Of a DNA stretch of 64,000 nucleotides, positions 1-8,663 are shown one piece after another. The notes below the pieces were generated by a model that saw only the letters and a program-made list of their open reading frames with translations, ran no database searches and was not told where the DNA came from. The first letter of the stretch is position 1. Each line of letters opens with the position of its first letter. The stretch covers positions 62,001-126,000 of the forward strand of contig QQVO01000021.1 in the NCBI GenBank assembly GCA_003388505.1. Reading direction: 5' to 3'. The translations under genes were made by a program, and so were the position numbers. The stretch comes from Planctomycetota bacterium. GTDB taxonomy: Bacteria > Planctomycetota > Planctomycetia > Planctomycetales > Planctomycetaceae.

Positions 1-1300
1 GAAGTCGTCGGTTTCGCCGAGGATGGTTCCGCCCTTCATGCCGCCGCCGGCCATCCACATGGTGAAGCAGCGGGGGTGGTGGTCGCGGCCGTAGTTCTCT
101 TTGGAGAGTCCGCCCTGTGAATAGATCGTGCGGCCGAATTCGCCGCCCCAGATGACGAGCGTTTCGTCCAGCATGCCGCGCTGCTTGAGATCCTGAATCA
201 GACCGTAACAGGGCTGGTCGACGTCCATGCACTGGTCCGGCAGGCGTCCGGCGGCGTTGGCGTGCGTATCCCAGTTGTTGTGGTAGATCTGCACGAAGCG
301 GACGCCGCGCTCGACCATGCGGCGGGCGAGTAGCGCGGTGTTGGCGAAGGTGCCGGGCTGCTTGGCAGCCTCGCCGTAGAGTTCCATCGTCGACTCGGGT
401 TCGGAGGCGATGTCGGTCAATTCCGGCACGCTGCTCTGCATCCGAAAGGCGAGTTCGTACTGCTGGATGCGGGTGTGCGTTTCCGGATCGCCGACGAGGT
501 TGTAGTTGAGTTCGTTGAGAGCCTTCAGTCCGTCGAGCGTGGTGCGGCGGACTTCCCCGGGGACGCCGGGGGGGTTGTTGATGTAGAGGATGGGATCGCC
601 GCTGGTGCGGAAGGCGGTGGCGGCGTGTTCACCGGGTAGGTAGCCGCTCGACCAGAGCCGGGCGGAAATCGCCTGCACCTGTTCGGTATTGGTCGGCCGG
701 GCCACCATGACGACGAACGTCGGCAGGTCTTCGTTGAGCGAGCCGAGACCGTAGGACATCCAGGAGCCGAGACACGGTCGACCGGAAACCTGGTTGCCGG
801 TCTGGATGAAGCTGATGGCCGGTTCGTGGTTAATGGCCTCGGTGTGCATGGAGCGGATGAAGACCATGTCGTCGACCATCTTCTTGGTCCACGGCAGCAG
901 TTCGCTGACCCACATGCCGCACTCGCCGACCTGCTCGAACTTGAACATCGACGGCGCGATCGGGAACCGCGCCTGGCCGCTGGTCATGGTGGTCAGCCGT
1001 TGGCCCATGCGGACCGAATCGGGCAGGTCCTTGTCGTACCACTCGTTCATCACCGGCTTGTAGTCGTAGAGGTCCATCTGGGCGGGACCGCCGACCATGT
1101 GCAGGTAGATGACGTGCTTGACCTTGCCGGGGAAGTGCGTGGGGACAGCGCCGGGCTGCCCTGATGCAGATTCCCCGCCGAACGCTCCCGGGAGATTGCC
1201 GCCCATGAGAGACGCCAGCGCGGCCCCGCCAAGGACGTGGGAGCCTCGGGAGAAGAAGTACCGGCGGGTGATGTTTTGTTTGAATTCGTCGAACGTCATG
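1..1300 (-). CDS. DUF1501 family secreted protein (C-terminus cut by window edge)
   Basis: The frame is open from an ATG at 1300 to base 1, so about 433 residues are visible and the C-terminus lies outside the window. The N-terminus reads MTFDEFKQNITRRYFFSRGS followed by an Ala/Gly-rich stretch, which resembles a twin-arginine (TAT) export signal. The mature part starts with the DUF1501 pattern VKHVIYLHMVGGPAQMDLYD, related to the alkaline phosphatase/sulfatase superfamily. It lies 53 bases after the DUF1553 gene on the same strand, the usual planctomycete pairing, so the two are probably co-transcribed. The biochemical role of DUF1501 proteins is unknown. The family call is firm; any enzymatic function is not. 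Confidence 0.88.
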
Positions 1301-1353
1301 GGTCTGCTCCAGAGTGGCCGACTCGCGGAGCGAGTCGGTTACATTGGGGCCGG

Positions 1354-4300
1354 CTACTTGCACAGCACTTCGTCCAGGTTCATCAGTTGGTTTGTGAGCA
1401 TCGTCCAGGCGGCCAACTCGGATTGATTCATGGCGTCGTCGGCCGGCATCTCGCCGACTCCGAGGAGCTTGCGCGCGTCTTCAGGATGCGCGTCGTAATG
1501 AGCCGACAGTTCTGTCAGCGAGTTTCGGATGATTTGCAGTTCCTCGGGGCGGAATGACCGCATGACGAGACGCTCGGAGATGAATTCGATACGACCGTCG
1601 AAATCGTCTCCGCCCTCCCGGATCGCTCGCTGGGCCAGATACTTGGCGGCTTCGACAAATTGCTCGTCATTGAGCGTCACGAGCGCTTGCAGCGGTGTGT
1701 TGGTCCGCTCTCGCTGGACGACGCAGAACTCCCGGTTGGGCGCATTGAAGATGTCCATGGATGCGGGAGGCGCCATCCGCTTCCAGAACCAGTACATGCT
1801 GCGGCGGTACAGGGCTTCGCCGGAGTCCCGTTCATAACTGCGGGTGTTGCTGACATTCATCGCAATCGCCTCCCACACGCCTTCGGGCTGGTAGGGTTTG
1901 ACGCTGGGCCCGCCGATCGTGGGCGAGAGGAGCCCGCCGGCGGCGAGGGCATAGTCGCGGACCATCTCGGCGTCCATGCGGAACCGCGGGCCGCGCGAGA
2001 GCAGCCGGTTGTCCGGGTCGCGCTCCCTCGTCTCCGGCGTGAGTGCTGCGGACTGGCGGTAGGTTGCGGAGGTAACGATCTGCCGGAAAAGCCGTTTGAC
2101 GTCCCAGCCCGACTCGCGGAAATCAACGGCCAGCCAGTCGAGCAGTTCCGGGTGCGAGGGGAGTTGCCCCATGACACCGAAGTCACCGGCCGTCTTGACG
2201 AGCCCGGTCCCGAAGACCTCCTGCCAGAACCGGTTGACGGTCACCCGCGCTGTGAGCGGGTGGTCAGGCAGCAGCAGCCACCTGGCAAACCCCAGCCTGT
2301 CGCGGGGGAACTCTGCGGGGAAGGGGGGCATTGCTTCGGGCGTGCCGGGCGTGACTTCGTCGCGACGCTGATCGTATTCCCCGCGATAGAGGACGTAGGC
2401 CATGGCAGGATCGGGTTTCTCCTGCATCACGTGGGCGATCGTGCCTCGTTTCTCGATGGCGCTCTGTTCCGCTTCCAGTTGGGCCAGAGCTTCCGTTCGA
2501 GCCTGAAACTCATCGTCGAACGTTTCCAGCCACCAGTGATAGAGTTCGGTCTGCTCGGCCTCCGTACGCTGGTCGGCCGACTTCGCGAGGAGACCGGCGA
2601 AGTGCGACACGCGAGCGATCGTCGTGACTTCTCCCGGCGTCAGCGCTCGAGAGTAGATTCGCAGATCATGCAGCCCGACGCCGTTGAGCGGAGCCGTCGT
2701 GTTGCGCTGCCCGATCTTGAACGGAACGGTCGTCTTGATCGTGCCTTTGAGGCCGTCCGCCTCAACGTTGGTTTCCTGCGGAACACCGTCATAGTAGACC
2801 TTCACACCGGCTGCCGTTCGGCTGCCGTCGTAGCTGACGGTTACATGCGTCCAGTCATTCGCCGGCGCTTGAGCCTTCGCGACGACCTTCACGGCATTGC
2901 CCGGCCAGGTGTCGACGATATGCGTCCCGATCTGCCGCCGCTGGATCCAGAAGTCCCATCCTCGATAGGCGTTCGCATCATCCATCCGGGAGCAGATTGC
3001 GGCAAAGCCGTCGTTGGCGGGGAGTTTGACCCAGGCGGCGCAGGTGAAGGACTGATCCTGCTCAAAGTCTCCGAATTCAGGCAACTCGCAGGCTGTCCCC
3101 TGCGGCTGAATCGCTTTGGAGGCCTGGCCGTCGACCCAGGCAGCCGACTCCGCCAGGGCGACTTCCCGCTTTTCGTCGTTGACTGTGATCTGTGTGACCC
3201 GTCCCTCCCCCTCGTCAAACGGGACGTGCAGCGCCAGGGACTGCGTGGGAATCGTCGCGGCGATTTCTGCGGCGTCGGCGGATGCCAGCCACTGTTCATA
3301 TTCGGGCTTGGCTGCGGCGCGGCGATTTTCGATGCCCTGCCGCGCGGCGGGGATTTCCGTTTCCAGCGCCGCCCAGCGCTCGCGATCTTCCTCAAGCGGT
3401 ACGTTGATAATGGGGGGCGTGTCCTTGATGTTTCCGTCCCTGGCGGCCTGGGTGGTGTTATTGAAGAAGGCCGCCATTTCGTAGAACTCGCGTTGCGAGA
3501 GGGGGTCGAACTTGTGGTCGTGGCACACGGCGCAGCCCGCTGTCATCCCCATCCAGACCTGGGCGACTGTATCGGTGCGGTCGCGGGTGTAGAGGACGAG
3601 GTACTCCTCGTCGATGATGCCCCCCTCGTTGGTCGTCATGTTGCAACGGTTGAAACCGGAGCCGATCAACTGGCTCAGCGTCGGGTCGGGCAGCAGGTCG
3701 CCGGCGAGGTTCTCGATGGTGAACTGGTCATACGGCATGTTCCGATTGAAGGCGTCGATGACCCAGTCTCGGTACGACCACATCTCTCGGAAGTTGTCGA
3801 AGTGAATCCCGTGCGTATCGGCGTAGCGGGCGTAATCGAGCCAGTAGCGGGCGCGGTGCTCGCCCCAGCGGGCCGATTCGAGCAATCGGTCCACATAGTT
3901 CTCGTAAGCGTCCGGCGACTCGTCCGAGAGGAACTCTTCCAACTGCACAGGAGTCGGCGGCAGGCCGGTCAGATCGAGGCAGGCCCTCCGCGCGAGCGTC
4001 CGGCGGTCCGCTTCCGGAGCCGGTTCGAGGCCTTCCGCTTCGAGTCGGGCGAGGATGAAGTGGTCGATCGGCGATCGGGGCCAGTCGGCATTCGTCGTCT
4101 CAGGCAGGTCGGGTTTCACGGGCGGGATGAGCGACCAGTGCGGCTCGTACTCTGCGCCTTGTTCGATCCACCGGCGCAGCGATTCTTTTTGTCCCGCCGT
4201 GAGCGATTTCTTCGTCTCGGGGGGCGGCATCTGCTCGTCGGGATCGTCGGAGAAGATCCGCCGCAGAATCTCACTGTCGTCGGGCGCGCCGGGGGAGAGC

Positions 4301-4539
4301 ACGCCCATCTCGATCGCCGCATCGCGCTGGTCGATCCGCAGATCGGCCTGGCGGGAGGCGCTGTCGGGCCCGTGGCAGGCGAAACAGGCGTCGGCAAGGA
4401 TGGGACGAATGTCGGCGTTATACGTAATCTCGTCGTCCCCCCACGCTGAAAGCGGCGCGGCCCACAGGGCCGCTGCGACGATGGCGACCAAGCGGGTGTG
4501 ACGGTGAGCGAGACTGTGTTGGATCGATGGCTGATACAT
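1354..4539 (-). CDS. Secreted PSCyt1-DUF1549-LamG-DUF1553 protein
   Basis: This 1,061-residue protein has a signal peptide (hydrophobic stretch at about 18-32). A planctomycete cytochrome C domain (PSCyt1) follows at about 37-145 with a CxxCH motif, CFACH at 52-56. Next is DUF1549/PSCyt2 at about 150-365, with a second CxxCH (CAVCH, then DHKFDP). A LamG/concanavalin-like domain lies at about 445-645 and DUF1553/PSD1 at about 740-1010 (VNRFWQEVFGTGLV, RERTNTPLQALVTLND). The CxxCH motifs suggest heme binding, which I infer. The start ATG at 4539 gives a clean signal peptide. It precedes the DUF1501 gene and follows the GntR gene by 65 bases on the same strand. The physiological role of these modular proteins is not established. 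Confidence 0.92.
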   Translation of the reverse strand: MYQPSIQHSLAHRHTRLVAIVAAALWAAPLSAWGDDEITYNADIRPILADACFACHGPDSASRQADLRIDQRDAAIEMGVLSPGAPDDSEILRRIFSDDPDEQMPPPETKKSLTAGQKESLRRWIEQGAEYEPHWSLIPPVKPDLPETTNADWPRSPIDHFILARLEAEGLEPAPEADRRTLARRACLDLTGLPPTPVQLEEFLSDESPDAYENYVDRLLESARWGEHRARYWLDYARYADTHGIHFDNFREMWSYRDWVIDAFNRNMPYDQFTIENLAGDLLPDPTLSQLIGSGFNRCNMTTNEGGIIDEEYLVLYTRDRTDTVAQVWMGMTAGCAVCHDHKFDPLSQREFYEMAAFFNNTTQAARDGNIKDTPPIINVPLEEDRERWAALETEIPAARQGIENRRAAAKPEYEQWLASADAAEIAATIPTQSLALHVPFDEGEGRVTQITVNDEKREVALAESAAWVDGQASKAIQPQGTACELPEFGDFEQDQSFTCAAWVKLPANDGFAAICSRMDDANAYRGWDFWIQRRQIGTHIVDTWPGNAVKVVAKAQAPANDWTHVTVSYDGSRTAAGVKVYYDGVPQETNVEADGLKGTIKTTVPFKIGQRNTTAPLNGVGLHDLRIYSRALTPGEVTTIARVSHFAGLLAKSADQRTEAEQTELYHWWLETFDDEFQARTEALAQLEAEQSAIEKRGTIAHVMQEKPDPAMAYVLYRGEYDQRRDEVTPGTPEAMPPFPAEFPRDRLGFARWLLLPDHPLTARVTVNRFWQEVFGTGLVKTAGDFGVMGQLPSHPELLDWLAVDFRESGWDVKRLFRQIVTSATYRQSAALTPETRERDPDNRLLSRGPRFRMDAEMVRDYALAAGGLLSPTIGGPSVKPYQPEGVWEAIAMNVSNTRSYERDSGEALYRRSMYWFWKRMAPPASMDIFNAPNREFCVVQRERTNTPLQALVTLNDEQFVEAAKYLAQRAIREGGDDFDGRIEFISERLVMRSFRPEELQIIRNSLTELSAHYDAHPEDARKLLGVGEMPADDAMNQSELAAWTMLTNQLMNLDEVLCK

Positions 4540-4604
4540 GAGCGTCCTCGTGTCGATGACGGTCGTCTTCTTGCGAACTCTCCGACCAAGGGTCGGTTGA
4601 CCGT

Positions 4605-5336
4605 TCAGTAATCGGCCCCGTTCGTGTCGGAGTCGCCGTTCTTGACGACGCGGCTCCAGTAGCGCGTTCCATTGCGGATGTGTTGCGACATGGCCCGCGA
4701 CGCCGACTTCGCGTCGCCTTCGAGGAGGGCGTCGACGATCGCCAGATGTTCGCGGGTCTCTTCACCGAGGCGGCGGTAGTCGTTGCGGGCCTCCTCCTGC
4801 TCCCAGGCGACATCGCGAAAGACCCGAAACAGCAGCTTGAGTCGGTTGAGTTCTTGTGCGAGGAAACGATTTCCGGAGGATGTCGAAATCAGGTCGTGGA
4901 GGCGGTCGTCGAGCCGGCGGGCTTTGTCGATGAACCGCGCGGCGCGGCCGTTCTTCGGTGTTTTGGTCGCAGCCAGTTCCCGCCGCAGGTCATCCAGTTC
5001 TGAAAGTTCGATGCGCCCGCACGCCGATCGCACGGCGGCGCATTCGAGCAGTCTGCGGACATGGGCGATCTCGGCGACGTCGCGGGACGTCACCCGTTGC
5101 ACCAGCGCGCCGCGATTGGGAATCAGGTCGACGACCCCCATGCCGGAGAGGGCGATCAGAGCCTCGCGAATCGGGGTATGGCTGACGCCGAAGCGTTCCG
5201 CCAGTTCCCGCGTCACCAGATGCTGCCCCGCATGCAGACGGCCGCGAAACACGTCGGTCAGCACCGATTCGACAATCGATTGCCGAGTCAGACCGCGGTC
5301 TCGTGGGGAAACAGGCGTGGTAGTGGAAACCGACAC
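4605..5336 (-). CDS. GntR-family transcriptional regulator, FCD (FadR-type) subfamily
   Basis: A 243-residue DNA-binding regulator. The winged helix at about 15-80 contains LVTRELAERFGVSHTPIREA and the alpha-helical FCD effector domain fills the rest (about 90-225). I chose GTG at 5336: it gives the usual 10-20 residues before the helix-turn-helix, it has GGAG seven bases upstream, and a promoter-like pair lies just beyond it. The frame stays open to 5600 but the extra 88 residues look non-coding and would overlap the divergent SDR gene. The neighbours suggest it controls the SDR/CoA-transferase pair, probably as a repressor relieved by an organic acid; this is inferred from position. Read-through into the DUF1553 gene 65 bases downstream is possible. 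Confidence 0.88.
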   Translation of the reverse strand: MSVSTTTPVSPRDRGLTRQSIVESVLTDVFRGRLHAGQHLVTRELAERFGVSHTPIREALIALSGMGVVDLIPNRGALVQRVTSRDVAEIAHVRRLLECAAVRSACGRIELSELDDLRRELAATKTPKNGRAARFIDKARRLDDRLHDLISTSSGNRFLAQELNRLKLLFRVFRDVAWEQEEARNDYRRLGEETREHLAIVDALLEGDAKSASRAMSQHIRNGTRYWSRVVKNGDSDTNGADY

Positions 5337-5394
5337 AGGAGGGCTCCGGCGAAACAAGTCGCGCGGTTCGACGTGGAGTGGAAGCGGCGGGCTT

Positions 5395-5409
5395 GAGCGT
5401 GTTACGCTC
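5395..5409. promoter_or_regulatory. Inverted repeat at the predicted GntR transcription start
   Basis: GAGCGT-GTT-ACGCTC is a perfect 6-base inverted repeat with a 3-base centre. It lies just downstream of the minus-strand -10 box, where a repressor could block the GntR gene's own transcription. The operator role is inferred. Confidence 0.3.
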
Positions 5410-5414
5410 CCTGC

Positions 5415-5443
5415 ATGATAGAGCGGCGGCGGCGCAGAATCAA
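5415..5443 (-). promoter_or_regulatory. Sigma-70-like promoter for the GntR gene
   Basis: On the minus strand TTGATT (5443-5438) and TATCAT (5420-5415) are separated by 17 bases. The predicted transcription start near 5408 leaves a leader of about 72 bases before GTG 5336, which supports the shorter GntR start. Confidence 0.45.
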
Positions 5444-5446
5444 CAG

Positions 5447-5479
5447 ATTCTACAGAGAACCCATAGTATTCTATAGAAT
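5447..5479. promoter_or_regulatory. Tandem operator-like sites between GntR and SDR genes
   Basis: A perfect 12-base palindrome, ATTCTATAGAAT, lies at 5468-5479. A near copy of its left part, ATTCTACAGA, lies at 5447-5456. The two start 21 bases apart, two helical turns, so both would face the same side of the DNA. They sit directly at the 5' end of the SDR gene. Short AT-rich palindromes of this kind are typical operators for FCD-type GntR repressors; assignment to this regulator is inferred. Confidence 0.45.
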
Positions 5480-6240
5480 TGGTGACCGTGGTTTCGATCG
5501 ACCTCTCGGGGAAAACAGCGCTGGTCACAGGGGGCGGGCAGGGCTTGGGCCGTGCGACAGCGACCGCTCTGCACCGCGCCGGCGCAAATGTTGCAATCAA
5601 CTATTTTCCGGACAACGACGGCGTCAATCAAAGCCGCGCTGAAGAGACCGTGGCGGCGCTGGGAGAGCGAAGCGTCGCAGTTGCGGCGGATGTCCGGGAC
5701 GCCGATCAGACGGCCGGCATGATCGGAGAGGTTCTGGACCGCTTTGGTTCGCTCGACATCCTCATCAACAATGCGGCTGTGCTGCGCGATCGGACGCTGC
5801 GGAAGATGACCGCTGAGGAGTGGCAAACCGTCATCGACACGAATCTCACGGGAACATTTAACGTCACTCAAGCGGCCGGTTCCCGCATCTCCGACGGCGG
5901 ACGAATCGTCAACATGGCTTCCATCTCGGGAGTTATGGGCTTTCATGGGCAGGCAAACTACGCGGCGGCAAAAGCCGGAGTCATCGGCTTTACGCGGGTC
6001 GCCAGCCGGGAACTGGCGGCGCGGCGAATTACCGTGAACGCCGTTGCTCCGGGAGTTGTGCTGACCGACATGGGACAGTCGATTCCCGAACAGGCTCGGG
6101 AACAGATGTTGCTGCAGATTCCCCTGGGCCGCTTCGGGGAACCGGAGGAGATTGCCAGCGTTGTCCTGTTTCTGTGCAGTCCGCTGGCGGATTACGTCAC
6201 GGGCCAGACGATTCACGTAAACGGAGGCTGGTGGGCGTGA
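5479..6240 (+). CDS. Short-chain dehydrogenase/reductase (FabG/PhaB-like)
   Basis: A 253-residue classical SDR. The cofactor loop TGGGQGLG is at about 17-24, NNA at 98-100, the catalytic Ser in NMASIS at about 148, and YAAAK at 161-165. It ends with a typical G-H/N-x-NGG motif ([10 protein letters not shown]). The coordinate starts at TTG 5479; GTG 5482 and GTG 5488 are equally possible, and the later ones would free the palindrome at 5468-5479. The CoA-transferase gene overlaps its stop by four bases, so the two are translationally coupled. Likely chemistry is NAD(P)-dependent 3-hydroxyacyl/3-ketoacyl interconversion. With a CoA-transferase next door, 3-hydroxybutyrate oxidation is an attractive but unproven role; a PhaB-like reductase is the alternative. 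Confidence 0.85.
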   Translation: MVTVVSIDLSGKTALVTGGGQGLGRATATALHRAGANVAINYFPDNDGVNQSRAEETVAALGERSVAVAADVRDADQTAGMIGEVLDRFGSLDILINNAAVLRDRTLRKMTAEEWQTVIDTNLTGTFNVTQAAGSRISDGGRIVNMASISGVMGFHGQANYAAAKAGVIGFTRVASRELAARRITVNAVAPGVVLTDMGQSIPEQAREQMLLQIPLGRFGEPEEIASVVLFLCSPLADYVTGQTIHVNGGWWA

Positions 6241-7787
6241 GCCGGCGGATCGACCAACTGCTGTGCACCGCGGAGGAGGCGGCGGCGCAAATCCGCGACG
6301 GGGCGACCGTCGCGTGCGGCGGATTCGTCGGCGCAGCGCATCCGGAAGCGCTCACCGCCGCCATTGAGAGCCGCTTCGAGCAAGCGGGGGCTCCGCGCGA
6401 TCTCACGCTCGTGTATGCCGCCGGACAAGGGGACGGAAAGACGCGCGGGCTGAATCATCTGGGGCACGCCGGACTCTTGCGAAAAGTGGTCGGCGGGCAT
6501 TGGGGGCTCGTGCCTCGCATCGGCCGCCTTGCCATCGAGAACAAAATTGAAGCCTACAACGTCCCGCAGGGGGTGGTGTGCCATCTCTTGCGCGACATTG
6601 CGGCCGGGCGTCCCGGCTGCATCACGCACGTCGGCCTGGGGACGTTCATCGATCCGGAGAACGGCGGCGGGCGATTGAATGACGTGACGCCGCCGGGAGT
6701 CGTCGAGCGGATCGAGATCGCGGGCCGCACCTGGCTGTTCTATGAAGCCTTTCCGATCGACGTGGGGCTGATCCGCGCGACGGCGGCCGATCCACAGGGC
6801 AACCTGCTGATGGACGAGGAAGCGGTCATCGGAGAAGTGCTCCCGATTGCCCAGGCGGCCCGCAACAGCGGCGGGATTGTTCTGGCACAGGTCAAACGCC
6901 TGACCGACGAACCGGCCTCGCCGATGCAGGTCCGCGTGCCGGGGATTCTGGTGGACGCAGTCGTGGTTTCCGGTGAGGGAGAGCATGACCAGACGTTCGC
7001 GGAGATCCACAACCCGGATTACTACTCCCCGCGTCTCGGAACGGAGCAGCCGAGAGAGTCTATCGGCAGTCTGGCGACCGTGCGCCGCATCATCGCCGAG
7101 CGGGCATGCGACGAGTTGACCCCGGGGTCGATCGCCAACCTGGGGATCGGAATGCCGGAAGGGATTGCGGTCGTCGCAGCCGAGCGGGGCCTGTTGGAAT
7201 CGGTGACTCTCACGGTGGAAAGCGGACCGATCGGCGGAATGCCGGCCGGCGGGCTCAGCTTCGGAGCGTCGGTGCACCCGTCCGCGATCATCGATCAACC
7301 GGCGCAGTTCGATTTCTACGACGGCGGCGGCCTTGATTTCGCAGCGCTGGGCGCAGCGGAGGTCGACCGGCACGGCAACGTCAACGTCTCCCGCTTCGGT
7401 GACCGGCTGGCGGGTGTCGGAGGCTTCGTGAACATCACGCAGACCGCCAAACGGCTCGTCTTCTGCGGGACGCTCACGTCAGGCGGCCTCGACGTCGCGA
7501 TCGAGAATGGACGACTCACAATTCGGACAGAGGGGGCCGTCCGCAAGTTCGTTGACCAAGTGGGCCAGGTCTCCTTCAGCGGCCGACTGGCCCGCGAGCG
7601 CGGCCGCGAGGTGCTCTACGTCACGGAGCGCGCCGTCTTCCGTCTCATGGCGGAAGGGTTGGAGCTGATCGAGGTCGCCCCGGGCGTCGACGTCGAACGC
7701 GACGTGCTGGGGCAGATGGGTTTTCGGCCGGTTGTTCGTGACGTGAGAACGGTGGCTTCGGCAGTCTTCTCCAGTCCCGCTCATTGA
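6237..7787 (+). CDS. Family I CoA-transferase (YdiF/acetoacetate or propionate type)
   Basis: A 516-residue single-chain CoA-transferase with both halves: an N-terminal half starting near [20 protein letters not shown] and a C-terminal half around [18 protein letters not shown]. The catalytic glutamate is probably E328 in [13 protein letters not shown], close to the position known for E. coli YdiF (Glu333). The start GTG 6237 overlaps the SDR stop (GTGA) and has GGAGG nine bases upstream. The reaction moves CoA between short acyl-CoAs and free acids such as acetoacetate, propionate or acetate. Paired with the SDR and the divergent FCD regulator it suggests an inducible short-chain hydroxy/keto acid use pathway. 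Exact substrate is unknown. Confidence 0.87.
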   Translation: MSRRIDQLLCTAEEAAAQIRDGATVACGGFVGAAHPEALTAAIESRFEQAGAPRDLTLVYAAGQGDGKTRGLNHLGHAGLLRKVVGGHWGLVPRIGRLAIENKIEAYNVPQGVVCHLLRDIAAGRPGCITHVGLGTFIDPENGGGRLNDVTPPGVVERIEIAGRTWLFYEAFPIDVGLIRATAADPQGNLLMDEEAVIGEVLPIAQAARNSGGIVLAQVKRLTDEPASPMQVRVPGILVDAVVVSGEGEHDQTFAEIHNPDYYSPRLGTEQPRESIGSLATVRRIIAERACDELTPGSIANLGIGMPEGIAVVAAERGLLESVTLTVESGPIGGMPAGGLSFGASVHPSAIIDQPAQFDFYDGGGLDFAALGAAEVDRHGNVNVSRFGDRLAGVGGFVNITQTAKRLVFCGTLTSGGLDVAIENGRLTIRTEGAVRKFVDQVGQVSFSGRLARERGREVLYVTERAVFRLMAEGLELIEVAPGVDVERDVLGQMGFRPVVRDVRTVASAVFSSPAH

Positions 7788-7810
7788 TGATGCATGGACG
7801 AATCGGTCGA

Positions 7811-7916
7811 TTAGAGCAAATTGCTCTACCATGTGTCCGCGTCGAGCGGAATTCGGACTGTCGAGGCCGAGAATCCGCGAGACAGATCGCCAACGCTGCC
7901 TTGCAAAGCGCTATAA
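7811..7916 (+). repeat. Interspersed ~105-bp element, copy A
   Basis: Copy A of a five-member family (others at 18408, 40034 inverted, 47885 and 51799). It starts TTAGAGCAAATTGCTCTA, a hairpin with 8-base arms, and ends GCAAAGCGCTATAA. The 5' end and the reverse complement of the 3' end match at 10 of 14 positions, so they form imperfect terminal inverted repeats. An internal GTCCG...CGGAC pair adds structure. It fills much of the 252-base gap between the CoA-transferase and the ECF gene, in the direction of the upstream gene. The rest of that gap (7917-8039) shows nothing clear. Confidence 0.85.
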
Positions 7917-8039
7917 AAGCGATTCCTCGCGGATCGGCTCAGCAAAAAAACGGCTGCTTCACTTCGATTTCACGTGCGGTGAGGACGGTTACGGACAATA
8001 ATCAGGTTCAACTGATGACTGCCCATCATTCGTAACGCT

Positions 8040-8663
8040 ATGGCGTCCGAATCCAATCCGGCCCTCGTGGATTTGCTCAACCGCGCTCGCGGCGGGGATC
8101 AGGGTGCGCGAGATGAACTGTTTAACCACTGCCGCAGCTATGTGGGGCTGGTCGCGCGGACGCAGGTGGAGAGCTGGATGCGGGCCAAGGTGGACGCCTC
8201 CGATCTCGTGCAGCAGACGCTGCTCGAAGCGCATCGCGGTTTCGCGAAGTTCCAGGGGCAGACCGAGGCAGAGTGGCTGGCGTGGCTGAGGCAGATCCTC
8301 TCGCACAATACGGTTGACTTTATCCGCCGGTATCGCACCGACAAGCGGCGCGTGGGGCGGGAGGTGCCGCTCAATGTGCCGGGCAACGGGGCGCTCAGTT
8401 CTTATTTCCGCGACCCGGAAGGCGACTGCGAAACGCCGAGCCGGATTCTGGCGGAGCAGGAACAGGAGATCGAGTTGGCCAATGCGATCGCGCAACTCTC
8501 GGACGATCATCGCGAGGTGATTATTCTCAGGAACCTGCAGCGGTTGCCGTTTGACGAGGTCGCCGAGCGGATGGAACGCTCCCGGCCGGCGGTGCAGATG
8601 TTGTGGATGCGGGCCGTAAGGCGGCTGGAACAGATCCTGCGAAAGCCCGAGGAATGTCCCTGA
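8040..8663 (+). CDS. ECF-type RNA polymerase sigma factor
   Basis: A 207-residue sigma-70 family protein. Region 2 spans about 10-95 (DASDLVQQTLLEAHRGFAKF, then WLAWLRQILSHNTVDFIRRY) and region 4 about 140-200 (LSDDHREVIILRNLQRLPFD, then a helix-turn-helix ERMERSRPAVQMLWMRAVRR). There is no transmembrane part. The kinase gene starts inside its last codons. ECF factors encoded next to Ser/Thr kinases are a described planctomycete group, thought to be controlled by phosphorylation and not by an anti-sigma factor. No anti-sigma gene is visible here, which fits. Confidence 0.92.
   Translation: MASESNPALVDLLNRARGGDQGARDELFNHCRSYVGLVARTQVESWMRAKVDASDLVQQTLLEAHRGFAKFQGQTEAEWLAWLRQILSHNTVDFIRRYRTDKRRVGREVPLNVPGNGALSSYFRDPEGDCETPSRILAEQEQEIELANAIAQLSDDHREVIILRNLQRLPFDEVAERMERSRPAVQMLWMRAVRRLEQILRKPEECP

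Noticed and set aside
1660-4449. A 929-codon plus-strand open frame opposite the DUF1553 gene
   Set aside because: It is antisense to a gene with clear domains and signal peptide; long antisense frames are common in GC-rich DNA, and its translation is Arg/Gly/Val-rich without motifs.
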